DNA of 64,000 bases from UBA7672 sp965279205 (lineage in GTDB: Bacteria; Pseudomonadota; Alphaproteobacteria; Caulobacterales; Hyphomonadaceae): NCBI GenBank assembly GCA_965279205.1, contig OZ257144.1:3968001-4032000 (forward strand), written 5' to 3'. The notes beneath the pieces are model-generated. The model had not been told where the DNA came from. It ran no database searches and worked only from the letters and a program-made list of their open reading frames with translations. The position numbers were made by a program, and so were the translations under genes. Of the stretch, positions 61,701-64,000 are shown piece after piece; the first letter of the stretch is position 1; each line of letters begins with the position of its first letter.

Positions 61701-63113
61701 CTACTTCTCCGGGTGCGTCAGCGCCTGGTAGGTGAGCGTGCGGGCCATCGTGCCGAGATCATCTCCGCCCGTCCCGCCCATGCGCTGGATCATGCCAACC
61801 GCGATGATATCGTTGGACGGATCGACCCAGAACCAGGTGCCGGCAGCGCCGCCCCAACTGAGCGAGCCGTCACCCTGCAGGGAGCCAGCGGCGCGGGCGT
61901 CGTTGACGACCTGGAAGTCGAGGCCGAAGCCGACCGCCTCGTTGAAGCGCGCAACGCTGGTGCCGTTGGAGTTCACCAGCACGCTCTTCGGAATGACGTT
62001 CGTGCCCATCAGCTCGACCGAAGCGGGCGAGAGAATGCGCACGCCGTCAAGTTCGCCGCCATTGAGCACCATCTGGCTGAAGCGGGCGTAATCCATCGTG
62101 GTGGAAACGAGACCGCCGCCGCCGGATTCCATCGCGGGCGGCTTGGTGTAATCGGGCATGGGCGAACCGAAGAGGTTTTTCGCCTCGACGATCTTGTTCT
62201 GGTCGCGGTCGAACACATAGACGGCCGCAAGGCGGCTGGCCTTGTCGGCGCCAGTGGAGAAGGCTGTGTCGTTCATTTTCAGCGGCGCGAAGATGCGCTG
62301 CTGCATGAACTGGCCGAGCGTCTTGCCGGTGAGCTTCTCGACGATGTAGCCCTGGATGTCGACGGAGGACGAATAGGACCAGTTCGTGCCCGGCTGGAAC
62401 ATCAGCGGGACGGTGGCGGTGCGGTCGATCATCTCCTTGAGGCTGGAGGCGCCGAGCACCGACTTCTGGCGGTACATCTTGTCGACGGGATGCTCCTCGG
62501 CGAGGCCATAGCCGAACCCGGCGGTGTGGCTCATGATCTCGCGCATGGTCGGCGGGCGGACCATGCCCTCGAGCTCCATCGTTCCGTCCTTCTTGATGGA
62601 CTTCACGACGCGCAGGTTCTTGAACTCCGGCACGTAGCGCGTGACCGGATCATCGAGGCGCCATTTGCCTTCCTCGAACAGGACCATCATGGCGACGCCA
62701 GTAACCGGCTTGGTCATCGAGTAGATGCGGAAGATGGTGTCTTCCTTGATTGGCGCGCCGGTCTCGAGGCTGGCCTTGCCGTAGGTCTTGAAGCTGACGA
62801 TCTGGCCGTGCCGGGCGAGCAGTGTCGTCATGCCGGCGACGCGGCCGCTGGCGACAGCGTTGGCCATGTAGTCGTCGAACATCTTCAGGCGGGCGCCGTC
62901 GAAGCCGGCGGCCTCAGGCGTAACAGCGGCGGAGAGATTGCGAGGGGCGGCGGGCTTCGCCTCGGCGTGGGACGCCATCATGGCGTCCATGTGGGCCTTC
63001 ATCTCCGCCTGCGACATTTGCGTGGGAGCGGGCGTCTGCGCCTCTGGCGCGTAGACGCAGGCAGACAGGAAACCGGCCGCCAAGGCGGCGGCTGAACAGG
63101 TGCGGCGAAGCAT
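61701..63113 (-). CDS. Lipidated serine hydrolase, beta-lactamase/esterase family
   Basis: The 470-residue protein begins MLRRTCSAAALAAGFLSAC with lipidation Cys19, then a Met/Ala/His-rich linker. The class C beta-lactamase fold shows the SxxK motif Ser132-MT-Lys135 in FRIYSMTKPVTG, and the YxS element Tyr247-Ser-Ser in NWSYSSSVDI. The third box is WGGAAGTWFW near residue 430, replacing KTG. This pattern is typical of esterase EstB-type hydrolases or DD-peptidase-like proteins rather than true beta-lactamases. Its natural substrate is unknown. Confidence 0.9.
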   Translation of the reverse strand: MLRRTCSAAALAAGFLSACVYAPEAQTPAPTQMSQAEMKAHMDAMMASHAEAKPAAPRNLSAAVTPEAAGFDGARLKMFDDYMANAVASGRVAGMTTLLARHGQIVSFKTYGKASLETGAPIKEDTIFRIYSMTKPVTGVAMMVLFEEGKWRLDDPVTRYVPEFKNLRVVKSIKKDGTMELEGMVRPPTMREIMSHTAGFGYGLAEEHPVDKMYRQKSVLGASSLKEMIDRTATVPLMFQPGTNWSYSSSVDIQGYIVEKLTGKTLGQFMQQRIFAPLKMNDTAFSTGADKASRLAAVYVFDRDQNKIVEAKNLFGSPMPDYTKPPAMESGGGGLVSTTMDYARFSQMVLNGGELDGVRILSPASVELMGTNVIPKSVLVNSNGTSVARFNEAVGFGLDFQVVNDARAAGSLQGDGSLSWGGAAGTWFWVDPSNDIIAVGMIQRMGGTGGDDLGTMARTLTYQALTHPEK

Positions 63114-63272
63114 GGATTAGTCCTCCCGGAAGGTTCGGCTCTGGTCCGGCCCACGGGCCGGATGTCCCTTGGCCGGAACCATCACGCGCCAGAACGACAC
63201 TGACAAGTCCGGATAGAGCCGAGAGGCGGCTTATTGGATTGAGCGCTGCGGAAAGCCGGGAGGCAAGGCGGT

Positions 63273-64000
63273 CTAGTTGAAGCTCTTCGCCAGTTTGTCG
63301 ATCGCCATAATCTGGCGCATCAGCTCTTCGAGCTGGTTGAGCGGGACCATGTTGGGGCCGTCGGACGGCGCCTTGTCCGGGTTCTCGTGCGTCTCGATGA
63401 AGACGGCGGCGACGCCGACAGCTGCTGCGGCGCGGGCGAGGATCGGCACATACTGGCGCTGGCCGCCTGAAGTGGCGCCCTGCCCGCCGGGTTGCTGCAC
63501 CGAATGCGTCGCGTCGAACACGACCGGCGCACCGGTGGCGGCGAGTTCCGGCAGCGCGCGCATGTCAGAGACGAGCGTGTTGTAGCCGAATGAGACACCG
63601 CGCTCGCAGACCAGCACGTCACGGCAACCGGACTGGACCAGCTTCTGCACGACGTTCTTCATGTCCCAAGGCGCGAGGAACTGCCCTTTCTTGACGTTGA
63701 TCGGTTTGCCCGTCTGGGCCGCCGCAACAAGAAGATCGGTCTGGCGCGAGAGGAAGGCCGGGATCTGTAGCACGTCGACGGCCTTGGCGACCTCCGCGCA
63801 CTGGTCCGGCAGATGGACGTCGGTAAGAACCGGCAACCCCGAGGTCTCGCGGATCTCGTTGAAGATGTCGAACGAAGCCTCAAGGCCGAGCCCCCGAGCC
63901 GTGCTGATGCTCGACCGGTTCGCCTTGTCGAACGAGGTCTTGTAGATGACGTGGGCGCCAAGCTTGTCCGCGATCTCGCGGATAGCGGCCGACATTTCCA
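63273..64000 (-). CDS. kdsA: 3-deoxy-8-phosphooctulonate synthase, C-terminal part (cut by window edge)
   Basis: The frame is open through the right edge; about 242 residues are visible. KdsA joins phosphoenolpyruvate and arabinose-5-phosphate to make KDO-8-phosphate for lipopolysaccharide. YKTSFDKANRSS, GLPVLTDVHLPDQCAEVAKAVDVLQIPAFLSRQTDLL, VKKGQFLAPWDMKNVV, LVCERGVSFGYNTLVSDMR and VVFDATHSVQQPGGQGATSGGQR are characteristic. The latter, with a metal-ligand Cys/Asn position outside view, cannot be classified as metal-dependent or not. The start codon lies beyond the window. Confidence 0.95.
   Translation of the reverse strand, partial: EMSAAIREIADKLGAHVIYKTSFDKANRSSISTARGLGLEASFDIFNEIRETSGLPVLTDVHLPDQCAEVAKAVDVLQIPAFLSRQTDLLVAAAQTGKPINVKKGQFLAPWDMKNVVQKLVQSGCRDVLVCERGVSFGYNTLVSDMRALPELAATGAPVVFDATHSVQQPGGQGATSGGQRQYVPILARAAAAVGVAAVFIETHENPDKAPSDGPNMVPLNQLEELMRQIMAIDKLAKSFN

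Overview
The window is a high-GC, densely coded bacterial chromosome segment that looks alphaproteobacterial, most likely Caulobacterales/Hyphomonadaceae-like. Supporting signs are the atpH-atpA order at the left edge, a GapR (DUF2312) nucleoid protein, a CC0125/CC1285-type lipoprotein, priA next to a XerC-type recombinase, a TonB-dependent receptor and many small lipoproteins. I saw no tRNA, rRNA, CRISPR array, prophage or intact insertion sequence. Most genes look like ordinary chromosomal core or envelope/periplasm genes. The placement is inferred from gene content, not from a database search.

Left part (1-24.6 kb): the 5' end of the ATP synthase F1 operon; a lipoprotein fusing a redoxin-like region, heme c, a copper type II monooxygenase and EF-hands; a PadR-HAAS-HAAS membrane module with a strong palindromic operator; a gene-free kilobase with repeats and a candidate structured RNA ahead of pyk; then pyk, an enoyl-CoA hydratase, cdd, a methyltransferase, a VOC protein, a LysR/GST pair, a heme c lipoprotein, priA, xerC, small lipoproteins, a PHB-depolymerase-like esterase, an amidase and a DMT transporter.

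Centre (24.6-32.6 kb): the most unusual region. A 5.2-kb gene encodes a protein of about 1730 residues built almost entirely of some 210 Thr/Gln-rich octapeptide repeats. Downstream on the same strand, after a hairpin, lies a TPR plus SPINDLY/GT41 glycosyltransferase. Together they suggest a dedicated O-glycosylation system acting on a Thr-rich filament or surface protein. This link is inference.

Right part (32.6-64 kb): a second amidase, lipoproteins, two NAD(P)-dependent epimerase-like proteins, a CoxE-type VWA protein, a LysR regulator, a legumain-like (C13) peptidase, gapR, rpmJ, a lytic transglycosylase, a very large VIT/VWA lipoprotein, an MFS transporter, DPP-IV, the glucan glucosyltransferase MdoH, a lipidated subtilase, folate and Zn-ribbon genes next to a candidate 6S RNA, a TonB receptor, an MBL-fold lipoprotein, a beta-lactamase-family hydrolase and partial kdsA. 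Two dispersed palindromic elements, a heptanucleotide repeat hairpin and two copies of a TTGACA-N-TGTCAA operator lie between genes.
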